NCBI RefSeq assembly: GCF_003991425.1 | Contig: NZ_CP034346.1 | Location: 5,881,501 to 5,945,500, forward strand | Length of the DNA stretch: 64,000 bases | Direction: 5' to 3' | Source of the DNA: Paenibacillus lutimineralis | GTDB taxonomy: Bacteria > Bacillota > Bacilli > Paenibacillales > Paenibacillaceae | Shown: positions 1-7,592 of the stretch, piece after piece | How the letters are laid out: each line of letters begins with the position of its first letter | How positions within the stretch are numbered: the first letter of the stretch is position 1 | Program-made: the position numbers and the translations under genes | The notes under the pieces: generated by a model | The model's database searches: none | The model's input: only the letters and a program-made list of their open reading frames with translations | What the model was told of the DNA's origin: nothing

Positions 1-306
1 CAGTTCTTCATTCCAATCCCTATTGCATTCAAAATACTTAAAAGTTTCAAACACACTTTTATCCCATGATGCCTGATGACTCATTTGACCCTGTAAATCT
101 CGAAAACCATAATCACTAACTATTTGTTCTGCTTTAAAATGCTGGAATTTAGCAGCATCGGCTCCTCCTTCCTTAGCCAGCCATATCAGTTCTTTCGCTC
201 TTGAAAGATCGCCATCATGATTTGCAGCTATATCTGCGATAAAATAAACGGGTTGGTCATGGGATATCTCTCTACCATTAATGACTACCTTATTTTCGTA
301 CTTCAT
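1..306 (-). CDS. NeuB/SpsE-family nonulosonic acid synthase, N-terminal part (cut by window edge)
   Basis: My translation from the ATG at 306 gives about 102 residues and stays open to the left edge. Residues around 17-35 contain FIADIAANHDGDL followed by an AKELI helix and AKFQHFKAEQIV, the N-terminal barrel signature of sialic/legionaminic/pseudaminic acid synthases, which condense PEP with an N-acetylhexosamine. The start overlaps the stop of the preceding reductase gene by 4 nt (ATGA), so the two are translationally coupled. It is the sixth gene of an operon headed by a Maf-type glycosyltransferase, which suggests that the product decorates flagellin. Which nonulosonic acid is made cannot be told from this fragment. 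Confidence 0.82.
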   Translation of the reverse strand, partial: MKYENKVVINGREISHDQPVYFIADIAANHDGDLSRAKELIWLAKEGGADAAKFQHFKAEQIVSDYGFRDLQGQMSHQASWDKSVFETFKYFECNRDWNEEL

Positions 307-1178
307 GTTCCTGCCTCCTCAGATTCCAAATATAGTGCGTCTATAACTTGATCCATCTCAGGGAAATAATATCCGAGTAATTTTTCAGCTTTAGACACAT
401 CAAGTCCAAGACTGTCAGCTCTCTGAATGGTTGACATTTCATGAACACTACAATAAAGCGGGTTCTCTATTTGATATTCAAATCGATTCGCTAGGGCTTC
501 AATAAAGTCCTTTTTGCTATGCACGCCTCGGCTAGCAATATTAAACACTCCATACACATTATTGAGATGAATAATATCAAATAATATCGTTGAAAATTGG
601 CTTACCGCAATACTTGATGTATAAAAATCATAAAACAAACTCATCTGTTTCTTGTTTTTTAGACTATCAATAACCCATTCAATAAATGTAGGCGCCCCGA
701 GTTTTCTTCTAAAACCTACAATATTCGTACGTACCACGAGGGCATATGGTGAAGTTAACGCAAACAATTCACCTGCATATTTACTTCTAGCATATTCATT
801 AACAAGCTTTATTGTTGCAGTCTCTTGATGCAGATTATCTCCATCATTCGCATAATAATGATCTGTTGAAATCTGGATAAGATAAATCTTCCGTTCCAAT
901 GATATTCTGGATAAGATAGATGCCGGACGGGCATTAACGAGATACGCTTTTCCTGGATCATTTTCACATTCACTTAAATTAACTAGTGCCGCCGCGTTAA
1001 TAATCACATCAGGAGAAACCTCATTGATGGCGGTTATAATATCGACAGGATTATTTACATCAACATTGATCTCTTCTCCATTTCTAGCAGCACCAAATAA
1101 AATATGTCCTCGTCGGATAGCCTCTTTCCTAATAGCCTGTCCTAACATGCCAGTAGCGCCAAATAAAAGGACCCTCAT
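303..1178 (-). CDS. RmlD-like NAD(P)-dependent sugar-nucleotide reductase (SDR)
   Basis: An extended short-chain dehydrogenase of about 291 residues. The N-terminal Rossmann motif is GATGMLGQ, an STDHYY segment follows, and the catalytic YARSK lies near residue 150. It resembles dTDP-4-dehydrorhamnose reductase, so the reaction is probably NAD(P)H reduction of a keto sugar nucleotide. I start it at the ATG at 1178 because TTTGGAGGG lies directly upstream; a start at 1211 would add 11 residues with no ribosome binding site. It overlaps the NeuB-like gene by 4 nt and follows another SDR after about 33 nt. The substrate is unknown; a rhamnose pathway is less likely because rmlA, rmlB and rmlC are not seen here. 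Confidence 0.82.
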   Translation of the reverse strand: MRVLLFGATGMLGQAIRKEAIRRGHILFGAARNGEEINVDVNNPVDIITAINEVSPDVIINAAALVNLSECENDPGKAYLVNARPASILSRISLERKIYLIQISTDHYYANDGDNLHQETATIKLVNEYARSKYAGELFALTSPYALVVRTNIVGFRRKLGAPTFIEWVIDSLKNKKQMSLFYDFYTSSIAVSQFSTILFDIIHLNNVYGVFNIASRGVHSKKDFIEALANRFEYQIENPLYCSVHEMSTIQRADSLGLDVSKAEKLLGYYFPEMDQVIDALYLESEEAGT

Positions 1179-1211
1179 ATTCCCTCCAAACTGTGCATCA
1201 GTTAAAAACAA

Positions 1212-2159
1212 CTATATTAGTCCTGATGTTTCAATCCATTCTTTCGTTCTTCTCAAACCTTCATGCAATGATACTTTTGGCTCCCAATTCAACAATCTTT
1301 TTGCTTTTCTTGAATCACAAAGTAACTTCTGAATCTCACTCTGAGGATGGATATGTTTAATATGCTTGATTTTAGACTTGTCACCTACAATTTCAAATGC
1401 GAGATTATTTATAGATATATCTTGACCTAGACCAGCATTTACAATTTCACCGTCAACTGACGATGAGAATCCGGCAGCAACAACAAATCTGGCACAATCC
1501 TCGACATATAATAAATCACGGGTTTGAGTTCCTTCACCGTATATATTAAGAGCCTTTCCATTCAAGTGATTTTTCAGGAAAATTGCCACTACGCCGCCTT
1601 CTCCACCTGTCTTTTGAAAAGGACCATAAGTATTAAATGGACGGATAACAACTGTTGGCAAGCCATAAGCATGGTAGTAAGATAAAACCATATTTTCTGC
1701 TGCAATTTTAGCACCTGCATAAGGAGATGCTGGCTTAATTGGATGGTTTTCATTAATACCATTATTATCGTTACAACGGTCATATACCATACAGGTACTC
1801 ATAAACACTACTTTTGTGTTATACCGACGACATTGTTCCAGTATATAAAAGGTACCTATAGTGTCATTATTGAATGTAGTTCTTGGATCATCTATAGAAT
1901 CCTGTACATTAATTGAAGCAGCCAGGTGATAGCAAATGTCAAACTTATGCTCTTGAAACAAAACAGCTAAAATAGCCTCGTCGATTATCGATCCCTTAAT
2001 AAACTGTATTAGTCCGGGATGGTCTTTAAATTCTTCTATGTTCACTTCTCTACCATTTGATAGATCGTCCAGTATCCATAATTGATGGCCATCCTCTAAT
2101 AGTTGCTTAGCTACCCAACGACCAATAAAGCCAGCACCACCCGTTAATAAAATATTCAT
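1212..2159 (-). CDS. NAD-dependent epimerase/dehydratase (GDP-mannose dehydratase/UDP-sugar epimerase type)
   Basis: A 315-residue extended SDR. GGAGFIGR at residues 7-14 binds NAD, and the Ser-Tyr-Lys active site is visible as FMSTCMVY and SPYAGAK near residues 120-150. VIRPFNTYGP further on is typical of 4,6-dehydratases and 4-epimerases. AAGGAGG precedes the ATG. It lies 33 nt behind the 4,6-dehydratase-like gene in the putative flagellin-glycosylation operon and probably modifies the same nucleotide sugar. GDP-sugar and UDP-sugar substrates cannot be separated by eye. Confidence 0.82.
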   Translation of the reverse strand: MNILLTGGAGFIGRWVAKQLLEDGHQLWILDDLSNGREVNIEEFKDHPGLIQFIKGSIIDEAILAVLFQEHKFDICYHLAASINVQDSIDDPRTTFNNDTIGTFYILEQCRRYNTKVVFMSTCMVYDRCNDNNGINENHPIKPASPYAGAKIAAENMVLSYYHAYGLPTVVIRPFNTYGPFQKTGGEGGVVAIFLKNHLNGKALNIYGEGTQTRDLLYVEDCARFVVAAGFSSSVDGEIVNAGLGQDISINNLAFEIVGDKSKIKHIKHIHPQSEIQKLLCDSRKAKRLLNWEPKVSLHEGLRRTKEWIETSGLI

Positions 2160-2192
2160 ATTATCCTCCTTGATGAACTTATAGGTTATCGA

Positions 2193-3194
2193 TTAAAGCT
2201 GACTTACTAATAACTTCAAATCAACCGCTTCCATTGGTTTATAACTATGTGAACTATAACTCTGTACTTTAGCAGGAACTGCATTCAAATAGTTTCTTTG
2301 TTCCATGAAGGAATTACGGATAATAAACATATTCTCTGTCTCCAAAGCACTTCTCGATTCTTCTTCCGTCATTAATTCCTCATACATTTTTTCACCTGGT
2401 CGCAAACCGATTTCTTCAATACAAATACTAGAAGGTTCTATACCTAACCTACTACATGATTGATCAATTACTATATTCGCAAGATCCATAAGTTGAATAA
2501 TAGGCATCTTGAGCACAAAAATCTCTCCGCCCTGTGCTATTTGTATTGCTTTCAAAGTTAATTCCGTAGCCTGCTGTAAGCTCATCATAAAGCGAGTCAT
2601 TTCTTTACTAGTAACTGTTATTTTTCTCTTCTCCTCAATTTGCCACTGGAACAAAGGTATGACAGAGCCTCTTGATCCCATTACATTACCAAACCGTACA
2701 GCAGCAAATCTTGTAGACTTAGAGCCTGCTTGATACTGCGCTGCAGCGATAAGTCGTTCTGCCATCAATTTCGATGCTCCATAAGTATTCGTCGGAGATA
2801 TGGCCTTATCCGTACTCGTTAAGATAACTTTCTTAACATTACACGCCAGTGCAGCCTGAATCACATTCTGAGTACCTAACACATTTGTTTGTACCGCTTC
2901 AAAGGGATTATATTCACATGAAGGGACGTGCTTCATAGCTGCCGTATGGAATACATAGTCTATGTCTTGCATAGCTCGTTCCACCCGACGATAGTCACGT
3001 ACGTCTCCTATTAAATAGCGAATATTTGTATATTCCTTGTACTCTTGCTGCAGCATAAATTGTTTATATTCATCTCTACTGAGAATTCTCACCACTTCAG
3101 GATTATCGAGCAAAATATATTTCAGTAAGCTCTGCCCAATTGTACCTGTTCCTCCTATTAAAAGGACCTTCTTCCCACGAAACCAGCCATTCAT
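2193..3194 (-). CDS. Polysaccharide-biosynthesis SDR, UDP-GlcNAc 4,6-dehydratase-like (PseB/FlaA1/CapD type)
   Basis: A 333-residue SDR with GGTGTIGQSLL at the N terminus, STDKAISPTNTYGASK as the catalytic stretch and VRFGNVMGSRGSV after it. This combination marks the FlaA1/PseB/CapD group, which removes water from UDP-N-acetylhexosamines as the first step to bacillosamine, pseudaminic or legionaminic acid. The start follows GGAGG by 7 nt. Genomic position directly downstream of maf supports a role in flagellin sugar synthesis. Retaining versus inverting chemistry is not decided here. Confidence 0.85.
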   Translation of the reverse strand: MNGWFRGKKVLLIGGTGTIGQSLLKYILLDNPEVVRILSRDEYKQFMLQQEYKEYTNIRYLIGDVRDYRRVERAMQDIDYVFHTAAMKHVPSCEYNPFEAVQTNVLGTQNVIQAALACNVKKVILTSTDKAISPTNTYGASKLMAERLIAAAQYQAGSKSTRFAAVRFGNVMGSRGSVIPLFQWQIEEKRKITVTSKEMTRFMMSLQQATELTLKAIQIAQGGEIFVLKMPIIQLMDLANIVIDQSCSRLGIEPSSICIEEIGLRPGEKMYEELMTEEESRSALETENMFIIRNSFMEQRNYLNAVPAKVQSYSSHSYKPMEAVDLKLLVSQL

Positions 3195-3251
3195 TCAAAA
3201 GCCTCCGAATTCAATCTACAAAATCCTATAGACGATAATTTAGTAAAAGTT

Positions 3252-5120
3252 TTATTTGAAATTATTTTCAAAGCTATCTAATCGATTAACAGCCTGAATC
3301 ATAATCTCTCTTAATTCAGGACTAAAGCTTATCATTTCACCTACAAGATCTCCTAAATGTTGAACAATGAGTTCCGCTTTATTCATTGGATTATTAGCTT
3401 CCACAATCTGGGGTACAAGTTTTATGTAATGATTTATATGGTGAGATAATCCAAAAGAATAAAATACACTGAAAATATCCGTTGAAGTTATCCGTTGCCA
3501 TAAATCATTGGTTTCTGACAAAAATTGATTAACTCGTTTGGTGTTGCGAAGTTTACAACTTTTGTTCAAATCATTTAATTTCCTAGTAAGTTCCCCCAGC
3601 TTTTTATCTAAATCATCTAACAGTCTAATAATATTATTTAACTTACCCTTTGTTCTTCTATATGCATCCATTTTATCAGGTAGTATTATATCTGAAAATT
3701 TATTGCTAATATTGAAGTCAGTATCGGGTTTTAATTCTATCTCAGGTAAAATATCTTCAATAGCAACCCATTCTGACCCTTCAATAACTGCTCCGCCTTT
3801 TGACGTATTAATTACCTTAACCCCAATTAAAATCAATATATTTATGATTTCCTCAATACTTCTAAGGGTCACCATCATCTTCTTTGAAGTTAAATTCAAC
3901 CCACCATTTACATTTTTGACCTGCTGATCCGCATGGCTAATAGATTGCTGCCTAGAATCTTCAGTTATATGATTTACCCCAGGGCAATAAAATTTATTAT
4001 TTGGATAGGACAGATCCTGTCCCATGAGTATAATTTCTTCGATGCCCATATAAGCTGCTGCTTGTAATGCAGTCCCTGTTACAGAAGCCGTGGAGAAAAA
4101 ACTAGGTACTTGTGATGTTGGTAACACATATTCACTTACTTGATCATTAGACAGTATAGCGTAAATCATATTATTCTTGTATATATCTAGAATCTGATGA
4201 TGGGTCTGAGTAATAAAAAGGAGTGGTGAGCAACTAGTATCAATATTTTCAAAAACATGGTAATTGGCAATGCCACCATCCATTGTAATTACTAAGTCCG
4301 GATCAATTCCATAATGCTGTAATGCTTGAACACTTGAACCTGCACAAATAATCAAACATTTATTCTTCAATTTGGTTAAATAATGCACATCCTCTTGTAA
4401 TGAAGGGCCCGAACCAACAATAATGGCTTTTTCCCCTTTCCATATATCCTTAAAAGAACTAAAAGAAGGTGCTGTTATAGTATAAGGTAAATTAAACAAA
4501 ATGTTCTGTATCCACTGCTTGTTAAAAGTGCTATGAGTTTGCTGATTTGAAGCCTCATTCAGCACTGCATTATAAATTTGTGTTTTTAATTCGGTTAATG
4601 TATTCGCATGTATTCTATGATATATCGGAGGTGCGATAACTGATATATTACCTAATAATTTTGTAGTTATATAATGAGCTAACTCTTTCAGTATTAATCT
4701 ATCACTGCCTACGGCAACCATTTTGATCCGAGTATCCGAAAACATTGCTTTAATATCTTTAGAACGAATCATTTGGTTAAATATATTAATATCCGGTTCA
4801 TATACAATGATCTGCTGCGCATCAGAGTGAGCTAATACTGCCTCCAAAAAATAACCCATACCGATTCCGAATACTAACACTTGCCCCGTTTTGAAATTAT
4901 CACCTATAGTTGATAACCAATTAATTGCTTCCGACTTTGCGTTATATTTACTATGAAGATAAAATAAATTTTCTTCATCATATTTGATGTGTAAATTAAC
5001 CTCATTATTCCTTGTATTTACTACTGTGTAATCCCCATTATCTATCTCACTAGAAACGATGTTTACAAGTTCTGGGTATCTTTCATTTAAATAACTTAAA
5101 TTTTTTTCTAACAGACTCAT
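3252..5120 (-). CDS. maf: Maf-type flagellin glycosyltransferase (MAF flag10/DUF115 domain)
   Basis: A 622-residue protein with the layout of motility-accessory-factor proteins: an N-terminal part with VFGIGMGYFLEAVL, then the central DUF115-like domain starting near residue 230 with AIIVGSGPSLQEDVHYL and ICAGSSVQALQHYGI plus DLVITMDGG, and an alpha-helical C terminus rich in Lys, Leu and Asn. Maf proteins transfer nonulosonic acids to Ser/Thr of flagellin in the cytoplasm. Its ATG overlaps the stop of the preceding orphan gene by 4 nt, and the flagellin gene lies about 700 bp upstream on the same strand. The function as flagellin glycosyltransferase is well supported by family and context; donor sugar unknown. 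Confidence 0.88.
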   Translation of the reverse strand: MSLLEKNLSYLNERYPELVNIVSSEIDNGDYTVVNTRNNEVNLHIKYDEENLFYLHSKYNAKSEAINWLSTIGDNFKTGQVLVFGIGMGYFLEAVLAHSDAQQIIVYEPDINIFNQMIRSKDIKAMFSDTRIKMVAVGSDRLILKELAHYITTKLLGNISVIAPPIYHRIHANTLTELKTQIYNAVLNEASNQQTHSTFNKQWIQNILFNLPYTITAPSFSSFKDIWKGEKAIIVGSGPSLQEDVHYLTKLKNKCLIICAGSSVQALQHYGIDPDLVITMDGGIANYHVFENIDTSCSPLLFITQTHHQILDIYKNNMIYAILSNDQVSEYVLPTSQVPSFFSTASVTGTALQAAAYMGIEEIILMGQDLSYPNNKFYCPGVNHITEDSRQQSISHADQQVKNVNGGLNLTSKKMMVTLRSIEEIINILILIGVKVINTSKGGAVIEGSEWVAIEDILPEIELKPDTDFNISNKFSDIILPDKMDAYRRTKGKLNNIIRLLDDLDKKLGELTRKLNDLNKSCKLRNTKRVNQFLSETNDLWQRITSTDIFSVFYSFGLSHHINHYIKLVPQIVEANNPMNKAELIVQHLGDLVGEMISFSPELREIMIQAVNRLDSFENNFK

Positions 5121-5707
5121 GAAAGTTCACTCTTTTTCATTTTTTTTTGAATTTCTTGCATTAATGGTACTATCTCATATTGAATAATATCACCTATGGC
5201 AATATAGTCATCTCGTTGAACATTTTCATAAATTCCACTAATTATTTCATCCAACGAATCCATAGTGGTTAAATACTCAGGTTGAGAAATTCCGACTTCT
5301 TTATATAATATTCGATTAAATTCTAGTGCACTAACAATCCAGCTTAACCCATCTATAAATTGTGCGAATATATTATGTTGTTCTGCTTTAATTTCTCCAA
5401 AAAACTGAATGCTAGCATCTTGTCCAGCAGGTATGAATCGATCCAGATACTCAACTATAGATCGCTCAGTATCTTGGATACTTTCCCATTTAGACAGAGT
5501 GCATATATTTATCTCTTTTATTCGGTTAACATTTTCAATAATATACTGTTCATAACCATCATAATAAAGATTCCCATCCAATTCCACATATTGAATCAAT
5601 TGCCGCTGTTGATAAATAGCCTCTGTTGCTTGTTTCCACCAGCCATCTAATTTTTCAATTGTATTATCTATAAATTGCTCTTGCTCCTGATTAATAGATA
5701 CCTTCAT
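5117..5707 (-). CDS. Uncharacterised protein, first gene of the flagellin-glycosylation operon
   Basis: 196 residues, acidic and predicted to be largely helical, with no signal peptide, membrane segment or motif that I recognise. Trp-rich N terminus (DGWWKQA near residue 21) and a Lys-rich tail. It lies between the flagellin terminator and maf, overlaps the maf start by 4 nt and has a good ribosome binding site (AAGGGTG). A sigma-D-like promoter stands about 35 nt upstream of its ATG. Position and coupling suggest an accessory or partner of Maf, possibly a flagellin-binding helper; this is inference only. Confidence 0.75.
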   Translation of the reverse strand: MKVSINQEQEQFIDNTIEKLDGWWKQATEAIYQQRQLIQYVELDGNLYYDGYEQYIIENVNRIKEINICTLSKWESIQDTERSIVEYLDRFIPAGQDASIQFFGEIKAEQHNIFAQFIDGLSWIVSALEFNRILYKEVGISQPEYLTTMDSLDEIISGIYENVQRDDYIAIGDIIQYEIVPLMQEIQKKMKKSELS

Positions 5708-5740
5708 AATTGATTCACACCCTTAATTAATATACCTAAT

Positions 5741-5768
5741 ATATCGGTATAATCCCTTGGTAATTGTA
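5741..5768 (-). promoter_or_regulatory. Sigma-D-type promoter of the maf glycosylation operon
   Basis: On the minus strand TACA, 16 nt, then ACCGATAT. The Bacillus sigma-D consensus is TAAA, 15 nt, GCCGATAT, so the -10 matches 7 of 8 and the -35 3 of 4 with one extra spacer base. The predicted start site leaves a leader of about 25-30 nt to the ATG at 5707. This would co-express glycosylation genes with flagellin. Confidence 0.6.
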
Positions 5769-5780
5769 TAGAAGCAAAGT

Positions 5781-5806
5781 AAAAAGGCCCCCGATTGGGA
5801 GCCTTT
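5781..5806 (-). terminator. Rho-independent terminator of hag
   Basis: Minus strand: AAAGGCTCCC, loop AATC, GGGGGCCTTT followed by T residues; it starts 20 nt behind the flagellin stop codon. Confidence 0.9.
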
Positions 5807-5825
5807 GAATAATGTTTTAATTAAA

Positions 5826-6698
5826 TTATCCGAGTAATTTAAGAACGGATTGTGGAGCAGAGTTAGCTTGAGCCAACATTGCTGTACCTGCTTGCACCAA
5901 GATTTGGTTCTTCGTGAATGCAGTCATTTCTGTTGCCATGTCAGCGTCACGAATACGTGATTCGGAAGCGGACAGATTCTCTACCATTACGCCCAAGTTG
6001 TTAACTGTGTGCTCCAAACGGTTTTGGACCGCACCAAATGTAGCGCGTTGTTCGGAAACAGTTTCGATTGCCGCTTTAATTGCAGCAATTGCAGCATTTG
6101 CATTAGTAGCACCTGAACCCTCAACTGTAAGATCGCTCAACTTAAGACCAGCAATAGCAGAAGCACCACTAGTAGCAGCAGTATCAGCCGCACCAAGGTC
6201 ACTAGGCGTCAAGGATTTTAAGCTAATAGAAATAGTAGTGTTAGCATCAGATCCAATTTGGAAATCAACCGATGCAGAATTATTAAGAAGATTAATGCCA
6301 TTGAAGTTAACAGTACCTGCAATATTACTGATCTCTCCAACCAGCTCATTAACTTCCAATTGGATCTTAGCGCGGTCAGTCTTGTCATAAGTACCGTTCG
6401 CAGCTTGGTTAGCCAATGTGTTCAAGCGTTGCAGCATGGAGTGAACTTCTGTGAGCGCACCTTCAGCTGTTTGAATCAAGGAAATACCGTCTTGAGCGTT
6501 GCGTTGTGCTTGAGTCAAGCCGTTGATTTGGAAACGCATTTTCTCGGAGATTGCCAAACCAGCAGCGTCGTCAGCAGCGCGGTTGATACGGAAACCGGAA
6601 GACAATTTCTCCATTGTCTTACCCATTTGTGTGTTGTTGAAGTTCAGGTTGCGGTTAGCGTTCAACGCGCCAACGTTCGTGTTAATAAACATTCCCAT
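5826..6698 (-). CDS. hag: Flagellin
   Basis: About 290 residues, a normal length for short Bacillus-type flagellins. The conserved N-terminal D0/D1 region includes LSSGFRINRAADDAAGL and QTAEGALTEVHSMLQR, and the C-terminal D1/D0 region includes AVQNRLEHTVNNL and ends in ANSAPQSVLKLLG. The variable D2/D3 part (about residues 165-205) is small and rich in Ala, Ser and Thr, offering O-glycosylation sites. I start it at 6698 because GGAGG stands 9 nt upstream; the ATG at 6707 touches that GGAGG. Transcribed alone from a near-perfect sigma-D promoter and subject to CsrA control through two leader hairpins. Exported by the flagellar type III apparatus with FliS as chaperone. Confidence 0.96.
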   Translation of the reverse strand: MGMFINTNVGALNANRNLNFNNTQMGKTMEKLSSGFRINRAADDAAGLAISEKMRFQINGLTQAQRNAQDGISLIQTAEGALTEVHSMLQRLNTLANQAANGTYDKTDRAKIQLEVNELVGEISNIAGTVNFNGINLLNNSASVDFQIGSDANTTISISLKSLTPSDLGAADTAATSGASAIAGLKLSDLTVEGSGATNANAAIAAIKAAIETVSEQRATFGAVQNRLEHTVNNLGVMVENLSASESRIRDADMATEMTAFTKNQILVQAGTAMLAQANSAPQSVLKLLG

Positions 6699-6701
6699 TC
6701 T

Positions 6702-6718
6702 AATCATCCTCCATGATT
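6702..6718 (-). promoter_or_regulatory. CsrA-type hairpin occluding the hag ribosome binding site (site 2)
   Basis: In the hag leader RNA AATCAT pairs perfectly with ATGATT and presents GGAGG, the Shine-Dalgarno sequence, as the loop. GGA in a hairpin loop is the classical CsrA target, and in Bacillus subtilis one of the two hag sites overlaps the Shine-Dalgarno sequence in the same way. csrA and its antagonist fliW are encoded 3-4 kb upstream in the late flagellar operon. Confidence 0.75.
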
Positions 6719-6727
6719 GGTTTGTAC

Positions 6728-6749
6728 TAGGCTACATCCTTGTGGCCTA
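6728..6749 (-). promoter_or_regulatory. CsrA-type hairpin at the 5' end of the hag mRNA (site 1)
   Basis: The stem TAGGC/GCCTA encloses CACAAGGATGTA. The ACAAGGATGT part is an exact match to the core of the CsrA SELEX consensus (ACARGGAUGU). The hairpin begins about where the sigma-D promoter should start transcription. Confidence 0.75.
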
Positions 6750-6755
6750 ATTATT

Positions 6756-6782
6756 ATATCGGCAGAGAATGGTACAACTTTA
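6756..6782 (-). promoter_or_regulatory. Sigma-D promoter of hag
   Basis: TAAA, exactly 15 nt, GCCGATAT on the minus strand: a perfect match to the Bacillus sigma-D (FliA-type) consensus. Confidence 0.95.
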
Positions 6783-6801
6783 TACCTAAAACCCAAAAAA
6801 A

Positions 6802-7194
6802 TTATTTTTTTTCGTCGAAGTATAAAGAGTTATGTCCTCTGCGATCGAAGCCATAATAAGCATTCATTAATAGCTTCTGTTCTTTAACATTCTTTAAGTT
6901 CCCACCGGCTTCACTGACTGAATCGTTTAATTCTCTCTCTGTCATCGATAGAACCATAGCAATTTGCTCCATTTTTTCTACTAGAGCTGCATCAGTATGA
7001 TCAGGTATTCCGTACTCTTGGTTTGCCTGCTCAATTTGGGCACAGAGTACATCCCATTCTGCAGATAGACGATTAAAATCTTTCTCATGTTCTTCTGAAT
7101 CAGTATTCGTAAACAGAGAGTACTGTTCTCTAGCACAAACCAGCAATTTGCTATAAAGCTCATGATGATTCATCGCATATAAAGAATTACCCAA
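6802..7194 (-). CDS. fliT: FliT-like flagellar chaperone
   Basis: 130 residues, all-helical and acidic, directly behind fliS. The best start is TTG at 7194, which overlaps the fliS stop by 8 nt and has AAAGGA about 10 nt upstream; an ATG eight codons inside has no good ribosome binding site. FliT-type proteins bind the FliD cap and sometimes act as export chaperones. Primary sequence conservation of this family is weak, so the name rests mainly on size, helical character and gene order (fliD-fliS-fliT). Last gene of the flgM operon; no clear terminator is visible before the hag promoter. Confidence 0.7.
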   Translation of the reverse strand: MGNSLYAMNHHELYSKLLVCAREQYSLFTNTDSEEHEKDFNRLSAEWDVLCAQIEQANQEYGIPDHTDAALVEKMEQIAMVLSMTERELNDSVSEAGGNLKNVKEQKLLMNAYYGFDRRGHNSLYFDEKK

Positions 7195-7576
7195 GGCTAA
7201 CTTCCTTTCCGATCTGCTCCCAGGCAGATTGTAATTCTCTCAATAGAACAATGACTTCTGTAACATTACTCTTTTCCTTATGCATATTGGCCTGCACCAG
7301 CCGGTCTATGATATAGAGATAAATATTCTTAAGATTCTGCGCCAGTTCCCCGCCTTCCCGTTCGTTCAAAGAAGTCATTAACTCATAGACAATATCCTGT
7401 GTCTTCTGAATATATTTGTTCGTATCTGCTACGTTTCCTTCTTCAATTGATTGTTCTGCCCGGATAGCAAATTGTACAGCACCGTTATAAAGCATTAGTG
7501 TAAGACGATGGGGAGAAGCGGTCTCATATTTATTCTTCTGATAGCTTTGATAAGCAGACATATTCTGTAAAGCCAT
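7187..7576 (-). CDS. fliS: Flagellin export chaperone FliS
   Basis: 129 residues. The family signature Y-x-x-x-x-V/T-x-T/S-A-S-P-H-R-L-x-x-M-L-Y is present as YETASPHRLTLMLYNGA near residues 17-33, followed by four amphipathic helices ending in LQSAWEQIG. FliS binds the C terminus of newly made flagellin, prevents premature polymerisation and, in Bacillus, helps FliW/CsrA signalling. GAAGGAT lies in front of the ATG. Lies between fliD and fliT. Confidence 0.95.
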   Translation of the reverse strand: MALQNMSAYQSYQKNKYETASPHRLTLMLYNGAVQFAIRAEQSIEEGNVADTNKYIQKTQDIVYELMTSLNEREGGELAQNLKNIYLYIIDRLVQANMHKEKSNVTEVIVLLRELQSAWEQIGKEVSLG

Positions 7577-7592
7577 GATCCTTCATCTCCCA

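Noticed and set aside
6802..7194. Frameshift between fliS and fliT because of their overlap
   Set aside because: The 8-nt overlap with a TTG start and a ribosome binding site is a normal coupled arrangement.
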